Positions 36,132-44,971 of a stretch of 64,000 bases of DNA are shown here, one piece after another; within the stretch, counting starts at the first letter, position 1, and each line of letters opens with the position of its first letter. The stretch covers positions 5,904 to 69,903 of the forward strand of contig CAWFOR010000021.1 in the NCBI GenBank assembly GCA_963817485.1, written 5' to 3'. Made by a program: the position numbers and the translations under genes. The stretch is from Hyphomicrobium_A sp963817485. Its GTDB lineage: Bacteria > Pseudomonadota > Alphaproteobacteria > Rhizobiales > Hyphomicrobiaceae. The notes under the pieces were generated by a model, which was given only the letters and a program-made list of their open reading frames with translations, was not told where the DNA came from and searched no databases.

Positions 36132-36911
36132 CTATTCCTTGTCCACATGGAACCGCATGCTCGCCCCCAGCGCCGCTCTTACCCGCCAGGGCAACAGCCG
36201 CCCCGCCCGGATCAGCCATAACAGCGCGAGCGGGAAGGCGATAAAGGCTCGGCCGCGATCGAGCCCGCGCTTGATGCGGGCCGCCGCGGCATCGGCGGAC
36301 ATAATCAAGGGAAGCGCGCCCACATGATTGGACACCTGATTTGTCGCGATGTGCCCCGGATAAATGAGCGTCACCGCCACGCCATCGGGAATGAGCCACT
36401 CCCTCAGCGCCTCCCCGTAGCTCATGAGGCCGGCCTTGCTGGCGCTATAGGCCGGTGCATCGGCCAGCGGCTGCAAGGCGGCGAGCGAGCCGACGATGGC
36501 TATGCGACCGCGGCGTCGGGCTCGCAGCATCGGAAGGGCCGCGGCGATGGTCGTCGTCGCGCTTTCGAGATTGATACGCAGCATGGCCATAATCTCGTGG
36601 TCGGTCTCCATGGCGCGGTCGGCCCCGTGCCCGGTGAACACTCCGGCATTGACGATGAGCAGATCGATCGGGTGCGCGGCATCGAACGCGCGCATCCAAG
36701 TACTTGTGGCCTTTGCTTCCAGGAGATCGAAGGCGCCGATCGTCACTTCGGCGCCACAGGCCCGGCAGGCATCCGCCACCTCACCGAGGCGCTCTTTGTC
36801 GCGCCCCAGCAAACCGAGCGAACGTTCGCGGATCGCGTATTGAAGCGCCAGCGCCCTTCCGAGACCGGCACTGGCGCCGGTAATGACGACCGATTGGGTG
36901 TTTTGCTTCAC
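36132..36911 (-). CDS. Short-chain dehydrogenase/reductase with C-terminal hydrophobic tail
   Basis: A 259-residue classical SDR: TGASAGLGRAL (cofactor loop), NAGVFTG, catalytic Ser in IAIVGSLAAL and YSASK. After the Rossmann core is a hydrophobic region (FIAFPLALLWLIRAGRLLPW) as in membrane-associated SDRs such as 3-ketosphinganine reductase or DltE-like proteins. It diverges from an alpha-oxoamine synthase gene with a 160-bp spacer, which makes a long-chain ketone reductase role plausible. The link is an inference from context; the specific substrate is unproven. Confidence 0.85.
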   Translation of the reverse strand: MKQNTQSVVITGASAGLGRALALQYAIRERSLGLLGRDKERLGEVADACRACGAEVTIGAFDLLEAKATSTWMRAFDAAHPIDLLIVNAGVFTGHGADRAMETDHEIMAMLRINLESATTTIAAALPMLRARRRGRIAIVGSLAALQPLADAPAYSASKAGLMSYGEALREWLIPDGVAVTLIYPGHIATNQVSNHVGALPLIMSADAAAARIKRGLDRGRAFIAFPLALLWLIRAGRLLPWRVRAALGASMRFHVDKE

Positions 36912-37073
36912 GAGAGGAGACTTCCCCGTAAGGTTCCGGTAAGGCGGGCCCGCACTGTCTGCCTCGACAGGGGAGCATCGCGGGCCTTGCTGACGTGCTA
37001 GGCTCGTGGTTCTGTTTTGGTAAACAGGCTTGCGTCGGGGAAATCAACAAACGTCGACCGGAGGATCTGCGCC

Positions 37074-38459
37074 TTGGATGTGCGTGAGTCGGATGTGGAC
37101 AGGCGTGACCTGCGAGTCGAGACGGGGGGATCGTTCGCTCGGGCATTGACCATGGTCGGCTTGAACGCCACCGCGATGCTGCACGATGCCACCGCGGCCA
37201 TTCGGACCGCCTGGCAAGGGCTTCAGGTCAAGAAGCTCCTGCGCGGCATTTACCAGCCCTCGCGCGGCTTCGGCGACCTCGCCGGCTACACTTCGGTGAT
37301 CAAGCACCGCAAAGTGGCCGAGCGCTTCAATTTCGCCGACCCCTTCTACCGCTGCCATGAAGAGAGCCTCGGCTCCAAGATCTTCATCGACGGGCGCGAA
37401 TACCTCAACTTCTCCTCCTACGACTACATCGGCCTCAACCGCCACCCCGTCGTATCGCAGGCCGCCAAGGCCGCGATCGATCAGTACGGCACCTCGGTCT
37501 CGGCGAGCCGCATCGTCTCCGGCGAGCGTGTGTTCCACCGCGAGCTCGAGAGCGCGCTCGCCGACCTCTACGAGGCTCAAGCCGCGCTCTGCTTCGTCAG
37601 CGGGCACGCCACCAACGTCTCGACCATCGCCGCGCTGATGGAATCGGCCGATCTCGTCGTACACGACGAGCTTGCCCACAACAGCATTCTCGTCGGCGCC
37701 AAGCTGTCCGGCGCTACCGTCCGGCCGTTCCGCCACAACGACATGGCGGCGCTGGAGAAGCTCCTGGACGAGGAGCGCGGCTGCTACAAGAACGCGCTCA
37801 TCGTCGTCGAGGGCCTCTACTCGATGGACGGCGACATCCCCGATCTGCCGCGCCTGATCGAGCTGAAGCAACGGCATAACGCCTGGCTTATGGTGGACGA
37901 GGCGCACGCGCTCGGCGTGCTCGGCAAGCATGGCCGCGGCGTGCACGAGCATTTCGACATCGATCCGAGCGACGTCGACATCTGGATGGGCACGCTGAGC
38001 AAGGCGCTCGCGGCGTGCGGCGGCTACATCGCCGGCAGCCATGAGCTTATCGAGATACTGAAGTTCCGCGCCGCCGGCCAGGTGTATTCGGTCGGCATGT
38101 CACCCCCGGTGGCGGCAGCGGCGTCGGCAGCGCTGCAGCTCCTCAAGGCAGAGCCCGAACGCGTCGCCCGCCTGCAGGCAAACGGCACCCTTTTCCTGGA
38201 GGAGGCCCGCGCGCACGGCCTCGATACCGTGACCAGCCGGGGCTACGCCATCGTGCCGATCATGGTGGGCGACATCGTCCGGGCAGGCCGCATTACCGAT
38301 CGGATGCTGGCGCGCGGGGTGAATGTGCTGCCGATCATCTATCCCGCAGTACCCCTCAAGGCAGCACGGCTGCGCTTCTTTGTGACAAGCGAGCATACCC
38401 CCGAGCAGATCCGCACTGCAGTGCGCATCGCGGCCGAAGAGCTGCGCAAACTGGCCTGA
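37074..38459 (+). CDS. Alpha-oxoamine synthase family PLP enzyme (BioF/KBL/serine palmitoyltransferase type)
   Basis: A PLP enzyme of about 461 residues that condenses an amino acid with an acyl-CoA or acyl-ACP. Family motifs are NFSSYDYIGLNRHP, GTSVSASRIVSGE, DELAHNSILVGAKLSGA, MVDEAHALGVLGKHGRG and the PLP lysine in GTLSKALAACGGYIAG. About 60 residues precede the usual core start. The likely start is a TTG at 37074 with GGAGG about 10 bp upstream; a GTG at 37080 and an ATG at 37150 are alternatives. BioF or KBL roles are less likely because no biotin or threonine genes are near. The divergent SDR suggests sphingoid-base or related lipid synthesis (inference). Confidence 0.85.
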   Translation: MDVRESDVDRRDLRVETGGSFARALTMVGLNATAMLHDATAAIRTAWQGLQVKKLLRGIYQPSRGFGDLAGYTSVIKHRKVAERFNFADPFYRCHEESLGSKIFIDGREYLNFSSYDYIGLNRHPVVSQAAKAAIDQYGTSVSASRIVSGERVFHRELESALADLYEAQAALCFVSGHATNVSTIAALMESADLVVHDELAHNSILVGAKLSGATVRPFRHNDMAALEKLLDEERGCYKNALIVVEGLYSMDGDIPDLPRLIELKQRHNAWLMVDEAHALGVLGKHGRGVHEHFDIDPSDVDIWMGTLSKALAACGGYIAGSHELIEILKFRAAGQVYSVGMSPPVAAAASAALQLLKAEPERVARLQANGTLFLEEARAHGLDTVTSRGYAIVPIMVGDIVRAGRITDRMLARGVNVLPIIYPAVPLKAARLRFFVTSEHTPEQIRTAVRIAAEELRKLA

Positions 38460-38592
38460 CGCCAGCCCCAGCGTCCGCAAAATTCGCCTCCCCTAGCGTT
38501 AACCCTCCTGACAGAGAACGTCAGCCTAGCCTAGTATGATCTTCTGCAGGCGGCCCGGGGGTCGGGTCCGCGGGCATTTTGGGGGAAGCGTC

Positions 38593-38940
38593 GTGGAGCA
38601 GATCATCAGTGCGATCATGCAGTTCCTGCAGCAGGGAATTGTCGCGATCTTCAAGTTTCTAGAACTCGTCTGGACGTGGTCGTTCGGCGAGATCATCGCC
38701 ATCTTCCACTCGGATTGGAAAGCGCTTCCTATCTGGAAGCTCGTCGTCCTCGTCGCGGTGGTCGCCGCCATCGCCTACGTGCTCTACAAGACCGTGATGG
38801 TGCTGTGGGAAGCGGCCGTGGCCGTGTTCGCGGCGTTTGTCGCGCTGCTCAGCGCTTTTGTCTCCGTCCTGCCCTACATCGTTGCGGCCGGGCTGATCGC
38901 CTTCGCCGGCGGCTGGGTCATCCACAACGTGAACTTCTAG
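38593..38940 (+). CDS. Small hydrophobic membrane protein
   Basis: About 115 residues from a GTG at 38593 (VEQIISAIMQFLQQGIVAIF) with GGGGGAAG about 7 bp upstream; an ATG at 38536 would add an Arg/Gly leader. There are three or four hydrophobic segments, including LPIWKLVVLVAVVAAIAYVLYKTVMVLW and LSAFVSVLPYIVAAGLIAFAGGW. No family is recognised. It is 42 bp upstream of the amino-acid permease start and on the same strand, so co-expression is likely. Confidence 0.65.
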   Translation: MEQIISAIMQFLQQGIVAIFKFLELVWTWSFGEIIAIFHSDWKALPIWKLVVLVAVVAAIAYVLYKTVMVLWEAAVAVFAAFVALLSAFVSVLPYIVAAGLIAFAGGWVIHNVNF

Positions 38941-38982
38941 CGAGGCTTGAACCCAACGCCGCGCCCATTGACCGAGGGGAAC

Positions 38983-40503
38983 ATGCACCGACTGCTTGCC
39001 AGGAAGTCGATCGCAACCCTGCAGGCCGAGGCGCAGGAGACCGAGGTCCAGGCCCTCGTCACCCACGGCGGCGTGCCGCTCAAGCGCACGCTGACGGCGA
39101 CGAGCCTGCTCGCGCTCGGTATCGGCGCCATCATCGGTGCCGGCATCTTCGTACTGACGGGACACGCCGCGGCGGCGAACGCTGGGCCGGCGATCGGCCT
39201 CTCGTTCATCCTCGGCGGCATCGCCTGCGCGTTCGCGGGGCTGTGCTACGCCGAGATGGCCTCCACCGTGCCGATCTCCGGCAGCGCCTACACGTACGCT
39301 TATGCGACGATGGGCGAGCTCATTGCCTGGATCATCGGCTGGGACCTCATCCTCGAGTACGCGCTCGGCGCCACCACCGTCGCGATCGGCTGGTCGGGTT
39401 ATGTCGCGAGCTTCCTGAACGATATCGGCATTCACCTGCCAGATCGCCTCGTAAATTCGCCGCTCGCTTACGACCCCGCGACCGGCGCCTGGGCGACGAC
39501 GGGCGCGCTGCTCAACGTGCCGGCCATGGTCGTCGTCGCCGCCATATCCACGCTGCTGGTCGTCGGCGTGCATGAATCGGCGAAGGTGAACAACGTCATC
39601 GTGCTCATCAAGGTGGCGATCGTCATCGCGTTCATCCTAGCCGGCCTGAGCTACATCTCGACCTCGAACTGGGTGACCGAAACCAACCCGCAAGGCGCTC
39701 TCATTCCGCCCAATATCGCGCCGGGCGAATACGGATGGAGCGGCGTCGTGCGCGGGGCCGCCGTCGTCTTCTTCGCCTACATCGGATTCGACGCCGTCTC
39801 GACCGCATCGCAGGAGGCGATCAACCCCCAGCGCGACATGCCGATCGGCATCCTCGGCTCGCTCGCGATCTGCACGCTGCTCTACGTGCTCGTCAGCTTC
39901 GTCATCACCGGCATCATGCCCTACGACAAGCTCAACGTCCCCGACCCCATCGCGGTCGGCGTTGACGCCATCGGGCTTACGTGGCTGTCGCCGATCATCA
40001 AGCTCGGCGCCATCCTCGGCCTGACCTCGGTGGTGCTGGTGCTGCTGCTGGGCCAGCCGCGCATCTTCTACGCCATGGCGCGCGACGGCCTGCTGCCGCC
40101 GTGGGCGGCCGTCATCCACAAGCGATTCCGTACGCCCTACATTACGACGACCGTCACCGGCGTGATCGTCGCGATCCTCGCAGGCCTGCTGCCGATCGGG
40201 CTCGTCGGCGAGCTTGTCAGCATCGGGACGCTGTTTGCTTTCGGGATCGTTTGCCTCGGGGTGCTGACCCTGCGCATCACCCAGCCCGGGCTCGAGCGGC
40301 CCTTCAAGGCGCCGGCGATCTACTTCGTCGCGCCCGCGGGCGCCGCCTCCGCAGCCGTCCTCATGCTCGGGCTACCCGGGGACACCTGGGTGCGCCTCGG
40401 CGTCTGGCTGTTGTTCGGGCTCGCGATCTATTTCTTCTACGGCATGCGCCACAGCCGCGTCGGCGCGGCCGCGGCAAGCAACGTGACACCGTTGCGGCGC
40501 TAG
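38983..40503 (+). CDS. Cationic amino acid transporter-type APC permease
   Basis: A 506-residue APC-superfamily permease with about twelve membrane segments. TM1 carries the family glycine motif (SLLALGIGAIIGAGIFVLTG), followed by FAGLCYAEMASTVPISGSAYTYAYATMGE, the signature of the cationic amino acid transporter (CAT/YfnA) branch. FFAYIGFDAVSTASQEAINPQRDMPIGI is also typical. ATG 38983 (MHRLLARKSIATLQ) has GAGGGGAAC upstream. Substrate is unproven. Confidence 0.9.
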   Translation: MHRLLARKSIATLQAEAQETEVQALVTHGGVPLKRTLTATSLLALGIGAIIGAGIFVLTGHAAAANAGPAIGLSFILGGIACAFAGLCYAEMASTVPISGSAYTYAYATMGELIAWIIGWDLILEYALGATTVAIGWSGYVASFLNDIGIHLPDRLVNSPLAYDPATGAWATTGALLNVPAMVVVAAISTLLVVGVHESAKVNNVIVLIKVAIVIAFILAGLSYISTSNWVTETNPQGALIPPNIAPGEYGWSGVVRGAAVVFFAYIGFDAVSTASQEAINPQRDMPIGILGSLAICTLLYVLVSFVITGIMPYDKLNVPDPIAVGVDAIGLTWLSPIIKLGAILGLTSVVLVLLLGQPRIFYAMARDGLLPPWAAVIHKRFRTPYITTTVTGVIVAILAGLLPIGLVGELVSIGTLFAFGIVCLGVLTLRITQPGLERPFKAPAIYFVAPAGAASAAVLMLGLPGDTWVRLGVWLLFGLAIYFFYGMRHSRVGAAAASNVTPLRR

Positions 40504-40532
40504 CCCGAGCAAGGCGCCCGATTATCGGATCT

Positions 40533-40832
40533 TCAATCGAAGTAGCCGGTGCGCTCGACCGTACGGATGCGGGTGCGAAAACCTGCCGCCTCCAGCTCCG
40601 CGCTTGCACGCTCGGCGCGCTCCACGGAAAGCTCCCAGTCGAGATCGCGCTCCATCGTCGGCAGCATGGTGAAGGCGCCCAGGTCCCGCGCAGGATACCC
40701 CTGCATGATCTCCCTGGCTTCCGCGTCGCGCCGCATCGCGTGCGCCTCGGTCAGGACGGTGTAAAGCGCACTTAGAATTGCCCGACTGTCACGCATTTCT
40801 CGACTGTCACGCATATTGAGACCCCTCTTCAC
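40533..40832 (-). CDS. Small hypothetical protein with repeated start region
   Basis: A reading of up to 99 residues, helical and charged (ILSALYTVLTEAHAMRRDAEAREIMQ; LSVERAERASAELEAAGF). The N-terminus is encoded by an 18-bp tandem repeat giving MRDSRE then MRDSRA, so three in-frame ATGs are possible starts. The Asp/Glu/Arg composition and C-terminal AGFRTRIRTVERTGYFD look coding. No family is recognised. It ends 30 bp from the end of the permease gene, convergent. Confidence 0.55.
   Translation of the reverse strand: MKRGLNMRDSREMRDSRAILSALYTVLTEAHAMRRDAEAREIMQGYPARDLGAFTMLPTMERDLDWELSVERAERASAELEAAGFRTRIRTVERTGYFD
40783..40818. repeat. 18-bp tandem duplication at a gene start
   Basis: CGACTGTCACGCATTTCT is followed immediately by CGACTGTCACGCATATTG (two differences near the end). 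On the minus strand it duplicates an ATG and six codons at the 5' end of the 40533-40832 gene. Confidence 0.7.
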
Positions 40833-40966
40833 TCAACATGTCAGCTACCCGTCATAGTCGTACCGCGCAGCTGCGGTAGCGCGCTGTTGTTTCAGCGCGT
40901 TTTCCACAGTTGCGGATGAAATGCGGGGTGCTGCAGCCGAGCACATCGGCGCCTGCTCCGGGCCTC

Positions 40967-41005
40967 CAAAAAATGAAGCGGCGCCGGCCCGCAAGCCGAC
41001 GCCGC
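40967..41005 (-). terminator. Intrinsic terminator after the 41037-41432 gene
   Basis: On the minus strand a strong GC stem (GCGGCGTCGGC with GCCGGCGCCGC, one mismatch) is followed by TTCATTTTTT. It lies 32 bp after the stop of the small membrane protein gene and reads in its direction. Confidence 0.75.
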
Positions 41006-41036
41006 AGATATTCGGAGATCCCAGTGCAGGCCGCGA

Positions 41037-41432
41037 TCAGGCGCGCCGCACCTCCATGTAGTACGTGATCATGAGCATGGACATGAGGATCGCCGAGGCG
41101 ATGCCGGCAACCGTTCCGACCCAGACGGGAGAATAGCTACCGCCCATATCGTCGAGGAACTCCTTGCCGGCGAGACTGCCGGCGAGCGAGGCGACGATGG
41201 CAAATATCGCGACGACAAGCGGAATTTTGAAGTCATTGGGCCCGGCGCCCGACAGACGGTTGATGAGCTCGTTGCGCACGAACACAGCGACGATAGTCGC
41301 GATAAAACCTGAGATCACCGCGAGCACCGGCGGATCGAAGTTAGGCCCCAGCATGCCGCCGACAGCGGCTCCCACAGCTGCGGCGACTAGGATGACGACG
41401 ATCAGGCTTGCAGAGGTCACTCCTTCCGGCAT
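41037..41432 (-). CDS. Small multi-pass membrane protein
   Basis: A 131-residue protein with four hydrophobic segments (SLIVVILVAAAVGAAVGGML; VLAVISGFIATIVAVFV; LVVAIFAIVASLAGSLAG; VWVGTVAGIASAILMSMLMI). The segments flank a polar loop with RNELINRLSGAGPNDFK. ATG 41432 has AAAGGGAGA upstream, and a longer reading is not supported. No family is recognised. An intrinsic terminator follows, so it is probably transcribed alone. Confidence 0.7.
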   Translation of the reverse strand: MPEGVTSASLIVVILVAAAVGAAVGGMLGPNFDPPVLAVISGFIATIVAVFVRNELINRLSGAGPNDFKIPLVVAIFAIVASLAGSLAGKEFLDDMGGSYSPVWVGTVAGIASAILMSMLMITYYMEVRRA

Positions 41433-41598
41433 GGGTCTCCCTTTCCTTTTTTGATTGCGGCCGCCGTTGCGCGCCACGGCACGTCCAATGGTAGAGCCCT
41501 ACGGCGAACTCACCATACTAGCCCGATTCCTCCGCGATAAGACTTTGCTGTCACGGAGAGCGTTTTGATTGCGTTGCTGCGCTGCGGCGCGTGCAGCT

Positions 41599-42012
41599 TC
41601 AGTGGTGCCGGTGGCCGCGCGGGGCGGCGGGCGCGGCAGCCGGGGTGGTAGCCGCTGCAGGCGTGGCCCCGGGCGGGGTTTCCCCCTTCGCGACGATGAG
41701 ATCGGGAATGACCGAAGCGCTCGGGCCGTACATGCCGAGGATCGTCGTGCACAGCCGCTCGACCTCGGACGCCGACCGCTGCACATCGGTGAGCTTCTTC
41801 AGCGCCTTCTGGTATTGCTCGTGAAATTTATCGCGGTCGCTCGCGGTCGCGGTGTCGGCGAGATCGTGCTCCTTCTTCGTGCTCGTGGTCTCGCAGTTCT
41901 TCCAGCTCCAGTCGATGTAGGCCGCGTCCTCGGGGCTGAACGCCTTGTCGGCCAACGCGGGAGCACACAGAAACGCCATCCCCAACGGCAGAATCCGGAC
42001 GATCCGATGCAT
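41599..42012 (-). CDS. Exported alpha-helical protein with His-rich tail
   Basis: A 137-residue protein with a signal peptide (MHRIVRILPLGMAFLCAPALA), then a helical charged body (WKNCETTSTKKEHDLADTAT; FHEQYQKALKKLTDVQRSASEVERLCTTILGMYG). Two cysteines could pair. The C-terminus is Ala/Pro-rich and ends GHRHH, a possible weak metal site. ATG 42012 has AAAGGAGAG upstream. It is probably periplasmic. No family is recognised. Confidence 0.7.
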   Translation of the reverse strand: MHRIVRILPLGMAFLCAPALADKAFSPEDAAYIDWSWKNCETTSTKKEHDLADTATASDRDKFHEQYQKALKKLTDVQRSASEVERLCTTILGMYGPSASVIPDLIVAKGETPPGATPAAATTPAAAPAAPRGHRHH

Positions 42013-42353
42013 TCTCCAGCTCTCCTTTCCCAGAGTGAACTGCAACGGCTATAGCCACAACTCGGCGACGACAGTGAGACGAGCGGGCGGGAGCGCCCCC
42101 AAGCCCTGCATCAGGCGCTCCCTTGGCCGCCGAGGGGGACGGGGGGTAGCCATCGGCGGCCACTGCCATAACGGATAAGGTCTCGCCGATTCCGTCGCCG
42201 CTGTTCCGCGACCGGGCGTCGCGGTTAATGCCGGGGTGGGGGACCGGTGGGGACCGCAAGCCGGCGGAAGGGCTCTGTTCCGGCAGGAACCGCGGGCCAT
42301 GCTCGCCCGACGTAAAATCCGCGCGCAACATAAGACGTTGCGCGAGGACAAAA
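42013..42353. other. Intergenic stretch with no recognised gene
   Basis: About 340 bp between the exported helical protein start and a doubtful short rightward ORF. Contains GC-rich sequence with several short inverted repeats but no convincing reading frame or known element. Confidence 0.5.
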
Positions 42354-42524
42354 ATGGCCGATGTCGCGGCATATGCATTTACGCCGGAGCTGCGGGAATA
42401 TCTGGCAAACCCCAGCTACGAGCGTCTGCTCGAGCGCGTGCGCACTTGGCGCAACGCGGCTTATCTCGGCATCGGGAGATTCTCGCTCACCTGGCCGGTG
42501 GCCGCATTCCTGCGCAGCTTGTGA
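42354..42524 (+). CDS. Doubtful 56-residue ORF overlapping a FAD-oxidoreductase 3' end
   Basis: ATG 42354 opens MADVAAYAFTPELREYLANP, then SYERLLERVRTWRNAAYLG, which has a natural helical composition. The last 64 bp overlap antisense the 3' end of the FAD-oxidoreductase gene, where the reading looks like shadow. It may be the 5' part of a gene truncated by rearrangement, or not coding. Confidence 0.25.
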   Translation: MADVAAYAFTPELREYLANPSYERLLERVRTWRNAAYLGIGRFSLTWPVAAFLRSL

Positions 42525-43678
42525 TCCCTGAGCAGCGCGGCGGCTGAAACGCTCGCGCGGCGCAGCACGGACGCCCCCATCTGGACGCCAAACCGCGTCC
42601 AGCGTCGCGCGCGCCAGGCCAGCCCCTCATCGGTAGAAAGTGAGCGCAGGTGAAACGCGCGGGCGGCAGAGTTCGCGTCGCACGCACGCTTGATCGGGTC
42701 GGCGTAGAAGCTCGCGAGCTTCTCCGTGCCCATGCCCGGCGAGGCGAGCCAGCGCGGGATGTGCGCGTTGCAAAGGCGCTCGACGTCGGTCAAGACCTTG
42801 TTCGCCCCCACTCCGACCGCCGGGCAGGCGGTGGCGAAGGCGTCGCCCACGAGCACGATGCCGGGTTGCAGGTAGCCCTCGGTGACGTAGAGGTCGATCG
42901 GCCGGATGCGGACGTTCTCGGCGGCGAAGCCTCCGAGGACGCTCTGCAGTTTCGGCCACAGCGCGGCGAGCGTCGCTTCCGGAGCGTCGCGCATTCCCTC
43001 GATGCGGGGATCGCGCGCCTTCCAGTAGGTGAACATGTTGACCCGATGGGTGCCGCCGGCCCCGAAGATCGACATATAGGCGACGCCGTTGGAGACCTTC
43101 TCCGGGTAATAAGTCAGCGCTTTGAAGCCGAAGCTGGAGCGGCCGGTGGGGCGCAGATCGAAGCCGATCGCCACGGTGTGGCCGCGGCTGACCACGCGCC
43201 GCTCGATGCCGAGCGACTGCGCCAGCCCGGGGTGCAGGCCGTTGGCCATGACGACGAGCCGCGCGGACAACTCCTCGCCGGTCGACAGCATGAGGATCTG
43301 CCGGTCCGCGCTGTTGGCGATGCCGGTGACCTTGGCGCGGACCTGGCTCACGCTCGCGGGGATCTGCCCGCGCACGGCGTTGACGAGCGTGTCGTAGATG
43401 ATGCCGTAGCGACCGCTGCGCTTTGTCTCGAGGACGCGGCCGTAGCGGGCGATCGTGACGACGCCATCGAGCGTGGCCTGCCGCAGCACGGGCTCGGCAA
43501 GACCGGTCTTGCGCAACAGCGCGACCTGTGAAGCGTCGAGCTTCTCGCAGCGGAACTCGGCCGGGTAGATGTCGTGCGGGTCGACGAGGGCGACGCTGTA
43601 GCCTGCCTTGCCGAGCATGGCGGCCGCAGTCGATCCGGCGAGCCCGGCGCCGACGATGGCAATATCGCAATCCTTCAT
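42461..43678 (-). CDS. FAD-dependent oxidoreductase (geranylgeranyl-reductase/PHBH-type)
   Basis: A 405-residue flavoprotein: N-terminal FAD motif CDIAIVGAGLAGSTAAAMLGKAG, a middle mixed sheet, and the second FAD motif LYVTEGYLQPGIVLVGDAFATACPAVGVGANKVLTDVE (the GD motif of the PHBH superfamily). Such enzymes hydroxylate, epoxidise or reduce lipid-like or aromatic substrates. It starts 30 bp after the stop of the upstream GNAT gene on the same strand, so the two form an operon. Substrate is unknown; the pairing suggests modification of a shared small molecule or lipid. Confidence 0.85.
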   Translation of the reverse strand: MKDCDIAIVGAGLAGSTAAAMLGKAGYSVALVDPHDIYPAEFRCEKLDASQVALLRKTGLAEPVLRQATLDGVVTIARYGRVLETKRSGRYGIIYDTLVNAVRGQIPASVSQVRAKVTGIANSADRQILMLSTGEELSARLVVMANGLHPGLAQSLGIERRVVSRGHTVAIGFDLRPTGRSSFGFKALTYYPEKVSNGVAYMSIFGAGGTHRVNMFTYWKARDPRIEGMRDAPEATLAALWPKLQSVLGGFAAENVRIRPIDLYVTEGYLQPGIVLVGDAFATACPAVGVGANKVLTDVERLCNAHIPRWLASPGMGTEKLASFYADPIKRACDANSAARAFHLRSLSTDEGLAWRARRWTRFGVQMGASVLRRASVSAAALLRDHKLRRNAATGQVSENLPMPR

Positions 43679-43708
43679 GACGTTCTCCGCTCGTGTGCCG
43701 CTCGGCGG

Positions 43709-44971
43709 CTAGGCGATACTGTGAAGCTTGACCGTGCCGGACGCGTCGGAGGCCGTGCGGCCTTCACCCATCAGGTGGCGGCGAACGGCCTCAACCGTTT
43801 GACGCGCATACGGCGAATGCTTGATGCGGCGCTTGACGTTGAGCTGCCCGCGCCACAGCGGCGCCGCGACCTTGCCGCGCACGGTCAGCGGGATGACCGA
43901 GTCAAAGAGCGTATCGGTCTCGTCGCAGAAGGCGCGCTTGTATCCCGCCTCGCCGATGCCGAGATCGAAGGTGTCGAGCCCCCGCTCGCACGCCATGCGG
44001 ACGACGTTCGCCAGCAGCAATTCGCCCGGGCTCTCGTTGGAAAGCTCATTCATGATCATCGAGTTGAACATGCCGGAGAACCGGCGCTCGGAGACGACGC
44101 CGGCGAACGTCGCGACGATCTGATCGCCGACGGAAGCCGCGTAGAGCTCGATCGGCGCCTCGCCGGTGTGGGGATCGGGGCGGGTCGCCGCCGCTTCGAT
44201 GAATTCGCGCACCCCCGGCTCGGCGAAAGCGTTGGCGATGCCGAGCTGGCGCATGCGATCGGCCTTCTGCGCAAAGAAGACGATGAGCACGCGCGCAATG
44301 TCCTCGGCCGAGCGCGCGCGCCAATAGCTCACGGGGCCATGCTTGGCGAGCGCCCGCTCCTTCTGGCGCATCTTCTTGCGTGTGCTGGAGCTGACGCGGG
44401 CGCTATACAGAGCCTCGAAATCGGCGGCGAGCGCGCCGTGACAGATGACGCTCGGCAACTCGTCGTGCGGCAGGAGCGCCAGTGGATTTTCCACGTGGCC
44501 CCAGCTCTTCGGTTGGTTCAGGAGGAGCAGCATGTCGGGGCTGCCATCGGCACGGCCAATGTCGGCCACGATTCCGACCATGTCCTCGGGTGCGACGCTG
44601 GTCGCGACCTCGGGACACCAGAGCGGGAAGTTTGCATTCGAGTGTTTGCCGCCAAAAAAGCGTGCCACCGAGAGCGGGCCCAGCTTGGCGCGGCACAGGG
44701 GCCACAGGAACGCGGCGCGCCCCGTGTGATCGCGGCCGACGACAATGTGGGGTGTGGCACCTTCCACGCGGCCGACCTTCTCCTGCCAGCTCGAGGCCCA
44801 GGTGTAACGCTGGTAGGGGCTCGACAGCGCCGAGCTGCGCTCGAGCTCGAGCCAAATCGGTGCCGCGGCCGCCATGCAGGTCAAGACATCAATATGGAAG
44901 CGACGGCCACCCTGCGCCTTCGTCGAGGGCTCGACCCGGCTCCAGGTTTCGGAGGACGGAAATGTGTTCAT
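43709..44971 (-). CDS. GNAT-family acyltransferase (CelD/BioF2/FemAB-like)
   Basis: A 420-residue protein with the tandem-GNAT layout of the CelD/FemAB-like group. The N-terminal part has APIWLELERSSALSSPYQRYTWASSWQE (the PFQSxxWxxxW-type start). The C-terminal GNAT has MRQKERALAKHGPVSYW, IELYAASVGDQIVATFAGVV, SNESPGELLLANVVRMACERGLDTFDLGIGEAGYKRAFCDE (the family Y-K signature). ATG 44971 was chosen; the upstream reading is not conserved. It is the first gene of a pair with the FAD-oxidoreductase. Relatives add acyl or amino-acyl groups to sugars, lipids or peptidoglycan; the substrate here is unknown. Confidence 0.8.
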   Translation of the reverse strand: MNTFPSSETWSRVEPSTKAQGGRRFHIDVLTCMAAAAPIWLELERSSALSSPYQRYTWASSWQEKVGRVEGATPHIVVGRDHTGRAAFLWPLCRAKLGPLSVARFFGGKHSNANFPLWCPEVATSVAPEDMVGIVADIGRADGSPDMLLLLNQPKSWGHVENPLALLPHDELPSVICHGALAADFEALYSARVSSSTRKKMRQKERALAKHGPVSYWRARSAEDIARVLIVFFAQKADRMRQLGIANAFAEPGVREFIEAAATRPDPHTGEAPIELYAASVGDQIVATFAGVVSERRFSGMFNSMIMNELSNESPGELLLANVVRMACERGLDTFDLGIGEAGYKRAFCDETDTLFDSVIPLTVRGKVAAPLWRGQLNVKRRIKHSPYARQTVEAVRRHLMGEGRTASDASGTVKLHSIA

